64,000 nt of DNA, from assembly GCF_025151045.1 (NCBI RefSeq), contig NZ_CP102285.1, positions 930,001 to 994,000 on the forward strand. The letters run 5' to 3'. The stretch comes from Parabacteroides johnsonii DSM 18315. Its GTDB lineage: Bacteria; Bacteroidota; Bacteroidia; Bacteroidales; Tannerellaceae. The first letter of the stretch is position 1; each line of letters starts with the position of its first letter. The notes under the pieces were generated by a model. That model saw nothing but the letters and a program-made list of their open reading frames with translations. It made no database searches and was not told the origin of the DNA. The translations under genes were made by a program, and so were the position numbers. Positions 19,601 to 27,461 of the stretch are shown here, in pieces.

Positions 19601-20397
19601 CCTTGGCTAATGAGGTGGATGGATGGAATGCGAGGAATGCTCGAACAATGAACTGGCAAGAAGGTTATGGTTATCAGGTCGCTACAGAATTTTATTCTTT
19701 GGGTATTGATAAGTTAGTATCACATCCTATGTCTGTACAAGCTTTTGAGCAAGCTGGAAATGTTTATGTTTATGTTCGGGATATGACTATTATGGGAGAT
19801 ATATCTGTCAGCCAGCGTGATTTGTATATAAGTGGTAGTGTAATTAATGGCTTTGAGAATCGTTATGTTTTTATGATATCTCCAGATGGTGAGCTAACAT
19901 TAAAGCATTCTGCATTACCTCAAGGTTGTATGCCATTATGGTTACCTCGTATAGGTTTGACTATGATATTAGATAAATGTTTAGATCGGGTGGAATGGTA
20001 TGGGCGTGGTCCTCAGGAAAACTATCCAGATCGAAAAACCGGCTATAAAATCGGAGTTTATTCAACTACAGTGAAAAAAATGTATGAGCCTTATTTATTG
20101 CCACAAGATTATGGTCTTCGAACTGATAATCGTTGGTTACGGATGACGGATTGTCAGGGAATGGGGTTGGAGTTTAGTATGGATCAATGGTTTAATTTTA
20201 ACGCATATCCTTATTCTACGGATAACTTGACAAAAGCGGTATATACATATCAGTTACAAGAACAAGATGGTACGACATTGAATCTTGATTATGCAACATC
20301 GGGAGTTGGTTGTACCGCTCGATCAATTTTGAATTCATACCGTGTTATGCCTCGATTGTATGAACGTAAAATGAAGATACGATTAGTTGGTTTGTAG
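16645..20397 (+). CDS. GH2 family glycoside hydrolase with inserted LamG-like domain
   Basis: The 1250-residue secreted protein starts with a signal peptide (cut near VYSQG) and shows the LacZ-type GH2 order: jelly roll, Ig-like domain, barrel (VRTSHYPPVSRYLELANEYG), and C-terminal Bgal small chain (YGRGPQENYPDR). The predicted acid/base is Glu470 in SAGNESGEG and the nucleophile Glu538 in MDEY. A LamG/concanavalin-like domain (about 600-780) is inserted after the barrel, making the protein longer than a plain beta-galactosidase. It may cleave beta-galactosides or another beta-linked sugar, probably in the periplasm or at the surface. It ends 18 bp before the sigma factor gene. The gene is AT-rich. 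Confidence 0.85.
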   Translation: MEMKLPNVFRIINVFLGLTCAASVYSQGVNYLDNLYDFIENTSVFELNQEEGRSYHIPQKHLSLNGEWKFLYSDVPENIPADFYKINYNDWDWEKIKVPSNWEMEGYGDRLFRNVQAPFKANPPFVPREYNPTGAYRRTFTLPSSWKGDQVFLRMEKVASASFVWINGEEVGYNEGAQEPAEYNITKYLRQGKNTIAVHVVKYSDGYYLEGQDYWRLAGIFDDVWIYATPSVRLFDWYVVTDLDDNYTNAVLHLAIDVKKYTTTLSEKYRIKANLLDANRKLVKEMISDPFVMNRERRKQVIFSEQITQPKKWTSETPNLYTLEMKLQTAGGKTTDIIRTKIGFKETEIRGETFYLNGVPLKVNAQNSHMQHPELGHVMNEETIRKDFEILKQFNFNAVRTSHYPPVSRYLELANEYGLFVIDEAGTESHATEFVSKQKEYTEMYRERVRQMVLRDRNYPCVLFWSAGNESGEGFNITEAIKEGRKYDHTRYWMYGGNAYAHPAEEIIGPRYPLPIELEMQTGIIPDKNDRRPSFMDEYLSVAGNGGGGLDDYWRVVYAHPRLMGGAIWDFVSPGLTERIRKIEDKSLFSTPVHLMGNTQLVKAVDGNALDLNGHDQWVEVYRQSNVEIESNELTLTMDVYPRKLISSCGSFLTKGSYQFGLQQRGKDSLDFYIYTDKHHILRIPLPTDWEYNWHKLCGVYDGREMAVYIDGKKIGTSSATGKIKNFPFPVNIGRNGEIHGQETNVYICDAQIDNVGIFTEAVSPDCYDKTKAVLWLDFENLIDCGSFFSYGIGARTYGCIWPNRKVQPEMWQMKKSVQPLSISLIDAEQGWVEVWNRNHFLDASHYQTRWFLEADGDVIEEGIIDLQVAPLTKKQVRIPYHKPMIIPGKEYRITISSVLKNDEIWASAGHEVAWDQLELPWFKQLCEEKKKKDSLVNYETDQLIIVKGKDFSYTFCKKSGALSSIVLKGKELLKSPLKFNLWRAPLANEVDGWNARNARTMNWQEGYGYQVATEFYSLGIDKLVSHPMSVQAFEQAGNVYVYVRDMTIMGDISVSQRDLYISGSVINGFENRYVFMISPDGELTLKHSALPQGCMPLWLPRIGLTMILDKCLDRVEWYGRGPQENYPDRKTGYKIGVYSTTVKKMYEPYLLPQDYGLRTDNRWLRMTDCQGMGLEFSMDQWFNFNAYPYSTDNLTKAVYTYQLQEQDGTTLNLDYATSGVGCTARSILNSYRVMPRLYERKMKIRLVGL

Positions 20398-20414
20398 TAC
20401 TGGATGTATTCAAC

Positions 20415-21053
20415 TTGCAGAATGTAATTATATTTTTTAGTTTGCATAAGAAACCTGTTTTTATGGGAGGATCTGGATCTTGTGATTGTTTTTCAGATGA
20501 ATATTTGTTAGCCTTGTTGGGCAAGGGTGACGAGCAGGCATTCACGATTATTTATCAGCGCTATCATAAATTATTGTATGTTGTGGCTTATAAATATCTA
20601 AAGAATGATTGTTCGGCAAAGGATTCTGTGCAACAGATTTTTTATAGGTTGTGGGAGTCTCGTTCTGTATTAATTATAAATATGAATTTAAGGAATTATT
20701 TATATACTATGCTGAAAAATCATTTATTAAATGAGATTCGTAATAACTATATGGCTATGGAAAAAAACTATGAATTAGCTCAGGAGAAAGTGGAGTATGA
20801 AGATGATTTGTTGGATAATATAGAGAAAAAGGAGATAGAGGAACAACTCTACCGGGCAATAAATGGTTTGCCGGAACAAAAAAAGCAGGTATGCTTGTAT
20901 AAGCTAAGAGGTAATTTATCGAATTTGGAAATTGCCAATAAAATGGGAATATCAGTCCCGACTGTTAAGACTCATTATGCACAGGCTGTTAAAATGTTAC
21001 GTGAGCATTTTAATAAATTATTGTTTATGATTTACTCATTTTGGTTATCTTGA
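20415..21053 (+). CDS. RNA polymerase ECF-type sigma factor
   Basis: This protein of 212 residues (196 if it starts at the ATG at 20463) is an ECF sigma-70 of the Bacteroidetes FecI-like group. Region 2 lies around DEQAFTIIYQRYHKLLYVVAYKYL and DSVQQIFYRLWESR; region 4 carries LPEQKKQVCLYKLRGNLSNLEIANKMGISVPTVKTHY (helix-turn-helix). It should direct RNA polymerase to the promoter of the downstream SusC/SusD genes. It is followed 54 bp later by the FecR-type anti-sigma gene. The start is uncertain: the first 16 residues are not typical of the family, so 20463 may be the true start. Confidence 0.9.
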   Translation: MQNVIIFFSLHKKPVFMGGSGSCDCFSDEYLLALLGKGDEQAFTIIYQRYHKLLYVVAYKYLKNDCSAKDSVQQIFYRLWESRSVLIINMNLRNYLYTMLKNHLLNEIRNNYMAMEKNYELAQEKVEYEDDLLDNIEKKEIEEQLYRAINGLPEQKKQVCLYKLRGNLSNLEIANKMGISVPTVKTHYAQAVKMLREHFNKLLFMIYSFWLS

Positions 21054-21107
21054 AATCATACTAATTTCATTTTTATGTGTCTATTAATAAAAACAATCTG
21101 ATAAAAG

Positions 21108-22097
21108 ATGAAAATGCCTGATAAACATACTATAGACAAAGTACTTAGAAATGCGGCTTCTAAAGAAGAAGCAAAAGAAGTCATTCGTTGGTTTACCACA
21201 TCGGAAGGACGTACCTATTTGGAGAATCTGATTATGGAAGATGAAAAAAATGTTTTACCAGGAACGGAAGAACATTATATAGATGTGCAAATACCGTCTG
21301 AAGAAATGTATGATCGGATTATGTCAATGGTTCGTTGGCAGCGTCGTAGACGCACTTTGTTTCGTGTGGCCGCTATTTTGATCCCATTTGTGTTATTTGT
21401 CGGACAATTATGGTATCTTGATAGGAATATTGATTTGTTGGGTAATTCTGATGTGGAAGAGGTATATGTTCCTAAAGGAGAACGTACATTGATTGTTTTT
21501 CAAGATGGAACAAAAGCTTATATAAATTCAGAAAGTCGAATTAAGTATCCTCGAAAGTTTGGGTTATCGGAAAGAAAAGTTTATTTGGAAGGCGAAGCTT
21601 TTTTTGAAGTTTCTCCAAACAGGAAACGTTCGTTTATTGTGAGTTTGGGTGATTTAGATGTCAAAGTATTGGGAACTACATTTGATGTGAAGGCTTATCC
21701 GGAAGATTCAGAAATATATGTGATGTTGGAAACTGGTCGTGTATCGATCTCCTCTTTTTCTCAGCAGATTGCTCATTTGAATCCAGGAGATCAAGCTATT
21801 TATAATCGGAAGACAAATACTTGCAAGATTTCTAGTCCTGAAAATTTAGTTAATAATTTGGCTTGGAGAAAAAATCAGATTGTTTTTGATAATACTCCGT
21901 TGGAAGAGGTGATTGAGGTATTATCACGCTGGTATGATGTGGAATTTGTCATTGACGATCTGTCTACTTACCACTATAGTTATACATTGGCATCTTCAAA
22001 AAAGCAGATTCATCAGATATTGGAAGAGTTGGAAAAAATCTCTCCAGTTCGTTTTACAGATCAGGATGGAAAAATACATGTTTCGATGAAAAAATAA
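21108..22097 (+). CDS. FecR-type anti-sigma factor
   Basis: This 329-residue protein has a cytoplasmic N-terminal part that would bind the sigma factor, one membrane helix around residue 88-105 (FRVAAILIPFVLFVGQLWYL), a periplasmic FecR domain (VYVPKGERTLIVFQDGTKAYINSESRI to about 215) and a C-terminal DUF4974-like domain (TPLEEVIEVLSRWYDVEFV to the end). It is expected to hold the ECF sigma factor inactive until the SusC-type transporter signals that substrate is bound. It lies between the sigma and susC genes, the usual order in such loci. Confidence 0.92.
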   Translation: MKMPDKHTIDKVLRNAASKEEAKEVIRWFTTSEGRTYLENLIMEDEKNVLPGTEEHYIDVQIPSEEMYDRIMSMVRWQRRRRTLFRVAAILIPFVLFVGQLWYLDRNIDLLGNSDVEEVYVPKGERTLIVFQDGTKAYINSESRIKYPRKFGLSERKVYLEGEAFFEVSPNRKRSFIVSLGDLDVKVLGTTFDVKAYPEDSEIYVMLETGRVSISSFSQQIAHLNPGDQAIYNRKTNTCKISSPENLVNNLAWRKNQIVFDNTPLEEVIEVLSRWYDVEFVIDDLSTYHYSYTLASSKKQIHQILEELEKISPVRFTDQDGKIHVSMKK

Positions 22098-22244
22098 AAA
22101 AAGTCGTGATAAGGCTCATCCTTTTTTCCTTTATATGTGTCTATTATATATATGGAGATTGGAAACGATATCTTCTTCCTATTTTGAAGGATGATATCAT
22201 TGTTGAACTTAAATAGAATGCTTATGGTAAATATGACTTAAAAA

Positions 22245-22318
22245 AATAACCGGAAATGCCCCACATCTCCGGTTATCGGATTGTACTGAAATTCAAATTA
22301 ATTTCTAATACTTAAAAA
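22245..22318 (-). ncRNA. Putative antisense sRNA in the susC leader (DonS-like)
   Basis: On the minus strand a perfect 9-bp stem (ATAACCGGA / TCCGGTTAT, 22246-22276, 13-nt loop) is followed by a T-rich run, a good intrinsic terminator. A minus-strand -7 element, TATATTTG, lies at 22325-22332. Together they would make an RNA of about 75 nt antisense to the susC 5' leader. Small cis-antisense RNAs between the anti-sigma and susC genes that repress the locus are known in Bacteroides (DonS in B. fragilis). The terminator is seen; the RNA itself is inferred. Confidence 0.5.
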
Positions 22319-22324
22319 CAGTTT

Positions 22325-22332
22325 CAAATATA
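22325..22332 (-). promoter_or_regulatory. Candidate -7 element for the antisense sRNA
   Basis: Read on the minus strand this is TATATTTG, an exact TAnnTTTG match, pointing into the susC leader. Initiation about 7 bp further would start an RNA ending at the terminator near 22245. No clear -33 element was found. Confidence 0.4.
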
Positions 22333-25300
22333 TGCAAAAAAAATATCAATGCCTAAAAAGGCGAGGCCTTTTAATATTAATTGAGAAAATCCCAAATACC
22401 ATGAAACTTTCATTTCTTTTCATGCTTATTTCTTTTATGAGCTTTACAGCAAAAGCTGCGGCTCAAAAGGTTTCAGTCACATTTAATAATGTGAAAATGG
22501 AAAAGGTTCTGTCGGTAATAACGAAACAGACGGGACTTAATGTCGCTTATAGTAAACAGGTCGTAAATTTGGATCATCGGGTGAGTATTCATGTGGAAGA
22601 TGCAGAAGTAAATCATGTATTGGATCTTCTTGTTGCAGAAACAAATATGGGTTATGAAGTGAAAAATGGAAAAATCTATTTGTTTGATAAGAAATATGAG
22701 CGTACAATTCAGCAGCAGGAGAAAAGGGAAATTACTGGTGTTGTAAAAGACAAAGAAGGAGAAGCTATTGTCGGAGCAAATGTTGTAGTTAAAGGTACGA
22801 CGATTGGAAACATGACAGATATGGATGGTAAATTCAGTCTGGAAGTTCCGAAAAATGTGACTTTGCAAATTTCTTATATAGGGTATAAATCCACAGAAGT
22901 GTCTGTAGGAAAACAAACCTTCTTAAATATTCTTTTAACAGAAGATACCGAAATGCTGGAAGAAGTCGTTGTTGTCGGATATGGTACGACGAAAAGGCGT
23001 GATGTTGTCGGCTCAATTTCTAAGATAAGTAGTGACGATATAGTAAAAATTCCATCTACAAATTTAGCTGAAAGTTTACAAGGAATGTCCAGTGGTATGA
23101 TGGTAACCAATAATAGTGGCCATCCGGGTTCTGCTCCACAAATAAAGATTCGTGGTTTGAATTCGATTAATTTAAGTACGGATCCGCTATGGATTATAGA
23201 TGGTATGCCTATCCATACGGGATCCAGTGAACATACCCAGAATGGAGTGAAAGGAATTTCTCCGATTTCAATGATTAATCCAAATGATATAGAATCAATA
23301 GAGGTTTTAAAAGATGCTGCAGCAACTGCTATTTATGGTAGTAGAGCTGCCGGGGGTGTAATATTGGTGACAACGAAATCTAATAAAGGAAAACTGACAG
23401 GTGTTAAGTTGAGTTATGATGGAGGAGTATCCAAAATACCGTTCTCTCAGAATGATATTTTTGTAGATTCTCCCACTTGGTGGAAAATGATGGATAAAGC
23501 GCAAGCTAATGCTGGCAATGTTCCGACCGATCCTACTCAGATTATGGCAACTCAATTTTGGGGAGAACGCCCTGATATGACACGTGAAGAAGCAATTGCG
23601 ACTAATACCGATCATTTGAAAGCATTAACTCAAGATGCTTATTTTCATCAGTTTAGTTTGACTGCAAATAAAGGATTTGAAACTGGCGGAGTGATGTTTT
23701 CGGCTAATTATCGTGATGAAAAAGGTTTGATTAAAAATAATGATTTTAAGCGTTTTACAGGTCGGTTTAGCTTTAACTTTAAACCTCTTAACTCGGTGGA
23801 GATGGGAGTTAATGCCAATTTTATTTATTTGAAAACTAACGGAGTGAAATCTTCTCAAGGAAAAGGTAATGGGGGATGGGCCAATTGGCGCTATACTTTA
23901 CCTTGGTATAAAGTTTATGATGAAAATTCACAAACTGGATATTGGGCTGTAAATAGTGGCTATAATATGGCTGCTTTTTCTGATCGAAATTTAACACGTA
24001 ATGATGTTGATCAATATAGAACATTGGGAAATGCTTATTTACAATGGAATACACCTCTGAAAGGATTAATGATAAAAGGAGAAGCTGGTGTTGATTTAAT
24101 TGTAAATAATAGTACCTTTTGGCAGTCATCATTATTAGCTCCTACTGCACCATTTGTATCAAGAGCTTTTGAACAGTCGGTCACAAAGTCTAATATAAAT
24201 TATGATGCATATGTTAATTATAATAGGACGTTTAGTGAAGTACATTTTTTGGACGTAACGATTGGAGCTGAGGCCTCACGAAATTGGTCATATACTCGTT
24301 ATGCTGAAGGACAGGATTTGCAAACAGTATATCCAGAACTGATTAATCCGCTTACGATGAATTCAATGGGAGGACGTCGTGGAGGAGATGCCTACCTCAT
24401 GGGGCTTTTCGCTCGCGTAAATTATAAGCTAATGGATCGATATTTATTGAATGCAAGTGTTCGTAGAGATGGCCATTCCGCATTTAGTAAAGATAATCGT
24501 TGGGCTAACTTCTATGCTTTTGGAGCAGGTTGGATTATGACGGAAGAAGATTTTATGAAAGATTGGGAATGGTTGAATATGCTAAAATTGAGAGGTAGTT
24601 ATGGTATAACAGGAAATACTGCTGTTTCTAATTCTATGACTTATTTATCTTGGGGATTGAATACAAATAAGGTGTTTGGTGTGGATTATTTGCATGGCGC
24701 TACTACTGTTGGACCAATGGGTAGTAAAGACCTAAAATGGGAAACAACTGCAAATCTTGATTTAGGTTTTGACTTTGGAATATTAAATAATAGAATCAAC
24801 GGTTCTTTTGCATATTACACTCAGAAAGTTTCAGACTTGATTTTGTTAGGAAATGTTCAACCTTCTGTTGGATTTGACACGAATCAAATATACGAGAATG
24901 TCGGGGACTTAAAGAATTGGGGATTTGAATTTAATGTTTCTTCTGTAAATATTGAAAATAGGAATTTTACTTGGAAAACTGATTTTAATATCAGTACTAA
25001 TAAGAATAAAATTCTTACGTTGAATGCAGCAGAGCAAGGAAAAGGAAAAGAAGAATCAACCAGCATTCGTAAAGAAGGAGAAGCCCTTAATACTTATTAC
25101 TTGGCAAGTAATGTAGGAGTGGATTCTGAGAAGGGTATCTATATGATAGAACAGAGAGATAAAGATGTTTGGGATAAAGCTTATGAAACGACTTCTACAG
25201 GGAAGATCATTCCTATGACAAACAATAACGTTTCTAATAATAAAATGATTCAACATGGAAAAACACCTCTTCCTAAATTCTATGGAGGTTTGAGTAATAC

Positions 25301-25781
25301 ATTTTATTATAGAAATTTTGATTTGAATGTTATGTTTAGTTTTGCTGGAGGACATTGGTTGTTAAATAGCTTATATACTACTGGGACACAAATGAGCAGT
25401 GAGTGCAATACTGTTAAAGATATGGTGGGTAATACATGGGAAAAAGCAGGTGATAATGCCAAATATCCACAATTGGTATCTGGGAATAATTACCATTATG
25501 ATAATGATGGTAATTATAGTGAAAAGACAGTTGCTTATGGTAGTGTTGGCCAAACAACTCGTTTCCTCCAAAGAGGAGATTATATCCGTTTGAGGAATTT
25601 GCAATTGGGGTATACTTTGCCTAAATCTGTATTGAATGCTATAAGATTGAGCAATGTAAGGTTTTATGTTGGTGTAACAAATTTGTTTACAATAACAGGT
25701 TATGATGGATTGGATCCGGAAACCCAGCAGGATTTGCCAATTCCGCGTACAGTGAACTTTGGACTTTCGTTGAACCTATAA
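22332..25781 (+). CDS. SusC-type TonB-dependent outer-membrane transporter with STN signalling domain
   Basis: The 1149-residue protein has a long signal region (MKLSFLFMLISFMSFTAKAAA), an STN/secretin-N domain (about 45-115) used for signalling to FecR, a carboxypeptidase-regulatory-like domain (ITGVVKDKEGEAIVGANVVVKGT, about 134-210), a TonB box and plug (EEVVVVGYGTTKRRDVVGS through IYGSRAAGGVILVTTK), and the large beta barrel ending in TVNFGLSLNL. It imports oligosaccharides through the outer membrane with TonB energy, paired with SusD encoded 12 bp downstream. The STN domain fits control by the sigma/anti-sigma pair just upstream. The start at 22332 gives an N-terminal extension; 22401 is another possibility. 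Confidence 0.95.
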   Translation: MQKKYQCLKRRGLLILIEKIPNTMKLSFLFMLISFMSFTAKAAAQKVSVTFNNVKMEKVLSVITKQTGLNVAYSKQVVNLDHRVSIHVEDAEVNHVLDLLVAETNMGYEVKNGKIYLFDKKYERTIQQQEKREITGVVKDKEGEAIVGANVVVKGTTIGNMTDMDGKFSLEVPKNVTLQISYIGYKSTEVSVGKQTFLNILLTEDTEMLEEVVVVGYGTTKRRDVVGSISKISSDDIVKIPSTNLAESLQGMSSGMMVTNNSGHPGSAPQIKIRGLNSINLSTDPLWIIDGMPIHTGSSEHTQNGVKGISPISMINPNDIESIEVLKDAAATAIYGSRAAGGVILVTTKSNKGKLTGVKLSYDGGVSKIPFSQNDIFVDSPTWWKMMDKAQANAGNVPTDPTQIMATQFWGERPDMTREEAIATNTDHLKALTQDAYFHQFSLTANKGFETGGVMFSANYRDEKGLIKNNDFKRFTGRFSFNFKPLNSVEMGVNANFIYLKTNGVKSSQGKGNGGWANWRYTLPWYKVYDENSQTGYWAVNSGYNMAAFSDRNLTRNDVDQYRTLGNAYLQWNTPLKGLMIKGEAGVDLIVNNSTFWQSSLLAPTAPFVSRAFEQSVTKSNINYDAYVNYNRTFSEVHFLDVTIGAEASRNWSYTRYAEGQDLQTVYPELINPLTMNSMGGRRGGDAYLMGLFARVNYKLMDRYLLNASVRRDGHSAFSKDNRWANFYAFGAGWIMTEEDFMKDWEWLNMLKLRGSYGITGNTAVSNSMTYLSWGLNTNKVFGVDYLHGATTVGPMGSKDLKWETTANLDLGFDFGILNNRINGSFAYYTQKVSDLILLGNVQPSVGFDTNQIYENVGDLKNWGFEFNVSSVNIENRNFTWKTDFNISTNKNKILTLNAAEQGKGKEESTSIRKEGEALNTYYLASNVGVDSEKGIYMIEQRDKDVWDKAYETTSTGKIIPMTNNNVSNNKMIQHGKTPLPKFYGGLSNTFYYRNFDLNVMFSFAGGHWLLNSLYTTGTQMSSECNTVKDMVGNTWEKAGDNAKYPQLVSGNNYHYDNDGNYSEKTVAYGSVGQTTRFLQRGDYIRLRNLQLGYTLPKSVLNAIRLSNVRFYVGVTNLFTITGYDGLDPETQQDLPIPRTVNFGLSLNL

Positions 25782-25793
25782 TTTAATTGAAAT

Positions 25794-27461
25794 ATGAAAA
25801 GTAAGTATTTGACTATATTAGCTTGTGTTGGATTATTAAACTTTTGTTCATGTGATGATTTTTTTGAGTTAAAAAGACCTCAGGAAACACAATGGACAAC
25901 GACTGCAACATATGAGCAGGGACTTTCTTCTGCTTATGTAAGTTTACAATGGACAGATGCCGGAAGAGGTTTCCCTCAGTATATTGATTTTTTGACCTCC
26001 GGAACAGCTTCTTTGATGGATGGTAATACTCCAGGATTGGATGGAGAAAAATATTTTTACAGAAGTTTTGATGAAAAATTGGGGAGAATGACTACAATTT
26101 GGAGAACTTATTATAATGTAATAACTAAATGTAATTTAGCTCTTGATGTTGATCGAGATGGAAATGGGAACCCTTTTAACTTGGATACGAGAAGTGATGA
26201 TTTTATCCATAATTATACAAGACAAGTTGCTGAATATCATTTTTGTCGTGCGTTTTCTTATTTTAGTCTAATTCGTATTTTTGCGGCTCCTTATAATCAC
26301 AATGGTGAAAATAATCAGAAGATTATCCCTCTGAAAGAGAGTGCTGCTTATTCAAAAGAAGATGTTTATCACGAAGAATTGGGTACGGTTGAAGAAGTTT
26401 ATGATTTGATTATTCGTGATTTAAAGTATGCTAAAGAAAATTTGCCGGATCAATTTACATTAACTTCTTGGAATAATGTTTCTGGATATGAGTGCGGGCG
26501 TGCTAACAAGTGGGTTGCTACCTCTTTATTGGGGAAGGTCTATTTTCTTATGGGAAAGTATGCCGAAGCAAAAGCTGAATTTGATGCTGTTATTAATTAT
26601 GCGGAGTCGACAGGAACTTATAAATTAGAAGCTCCAAAAGATCCATTTAATAAAGAAAAAGCACAAGATGTCCCGAAGGAATCTATTTGGGAATTTAATA
26701 GTGGCTTTTTAGATGGAAAGTTTGAAAACCATAATAATTATATGTATTGTGGAATGGTTATGGGATTGCGTTTTCGAGATTCGAATGGAGATGAATTAGA
26801 AAGCCTTCCGGGGAATAATGAAGGTACGGTTATCAGTTCGTGGAACGGTTTTGGTATCGCTTATACTTCATTAAAAGAGATGGGATGGATGAAAGATCCT
26901 ATGAATGGAGATTATACGATTACTCCAGAAGCTGAAGCTGATTTACGATATCAACAGGTATATCATTTAATGTTACCTTATAAAGAAGGTATTAAAAAAG
27001 GAGATCCTGAGTATATAACGACTGAATCTTTGGCTGGTCATTCGATGGTTAAGACACCTCATGTATATATTGATAAATTTTTCCGTGGAGCAAAGCCTTA
27101 TGGAAAATTTTCTAAATTCCCACTTATTAGATTGGCTGATATTTATTTGCTGCGTGCTTGGTTAAGATGGAATAGTAATGATTTACAGGGAGCTGCAGAT
27201 GATCTGAATATTGTTTGGAATCGGGCTAATCCTCAAAATCAGGATATTTATACTGCTTCAAATGTTAATCACGAGGTGATTTATCGAGAGTATCTACGTG
27301 AGATGACTGGAGAAGGGTGGACTGTAGATTTCATGATGGGAACTCAAATGACAATTCCTGCAGGTGACAGTAAATTGAATTCACAGGTTGCTCCTCCTTA
27401 TTCTTCTTGGTATTGGTCTATACCGGATGATGAGGTGAATTTGAATGACAAATATCAATGA
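25794..27461 (+). CDS. SusD/RagB-type outer-membrane glycan-binding lipoprotein
   Basis: The 555-residue protein has a lipoprotein signal with Cys near LLNFCSC, then an N-terminal SusD-like domain (residues 25-220; RQVAEYHFCRAFSYFSLIRIF) with TPR-like helices, and a RagB/SusD C-terminal domain (FPLIRLADIYLLRAWLRWN to REYLREMTGEGWTVDFMM). It captures glycan at the cell surface and acts as a lid on SusC. It is directly after susC and overlaps the next gene by 4 bp (ATGA), which indicates an operon. Confidence 0.93.
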   Translation: MKSKYLTILACVGLLNFCSCDDFFELKRPQETQWTTTATYEQGLSSAYVSLQWTDAGRGFPQYIDFLTSGTASLMDGNTPGLDGEKYFYRSFDEKLGRMTTIWRTYYNVITKCNLALDVDRDGNGNPFNLDTRSDDFIHNYTRQVAEYHFCRAFSYFSLIRIFAAPYNHNGENNQKIIPLKESAAYSKEDVYHEELGTVEEVYDLIIRDLKYAKENLPDQFTLTSWNNVSGYECGRANKWVATSLLGKVYFLMGKYAEAKAEFDAVINYAESTGTYKLEAPKDPFNKEKAQDVPKESIWEFNSGFLDGKFENHNNYMYCGMVMGLRFRDSNGDELESLPGNNEGTVISSWNGFGIAYTSLKEMGWMKDPMNGDYTITPEAEADLRYQQVYHLMLPYKEGIKKGDPEYITTESLAGHSMVKTPHVYIDKFFRGAKPYGKFSKFPLIRLADIYLLRAWLRWNSNDLQGAADDLNIVWNRANPQNQDIYTASNVNHEVIYREYLREMTGEGWTVDFMMGTQMTIPAGDSKLNSQVAPPYSSWYWSIPDDEVNLNDKYQ

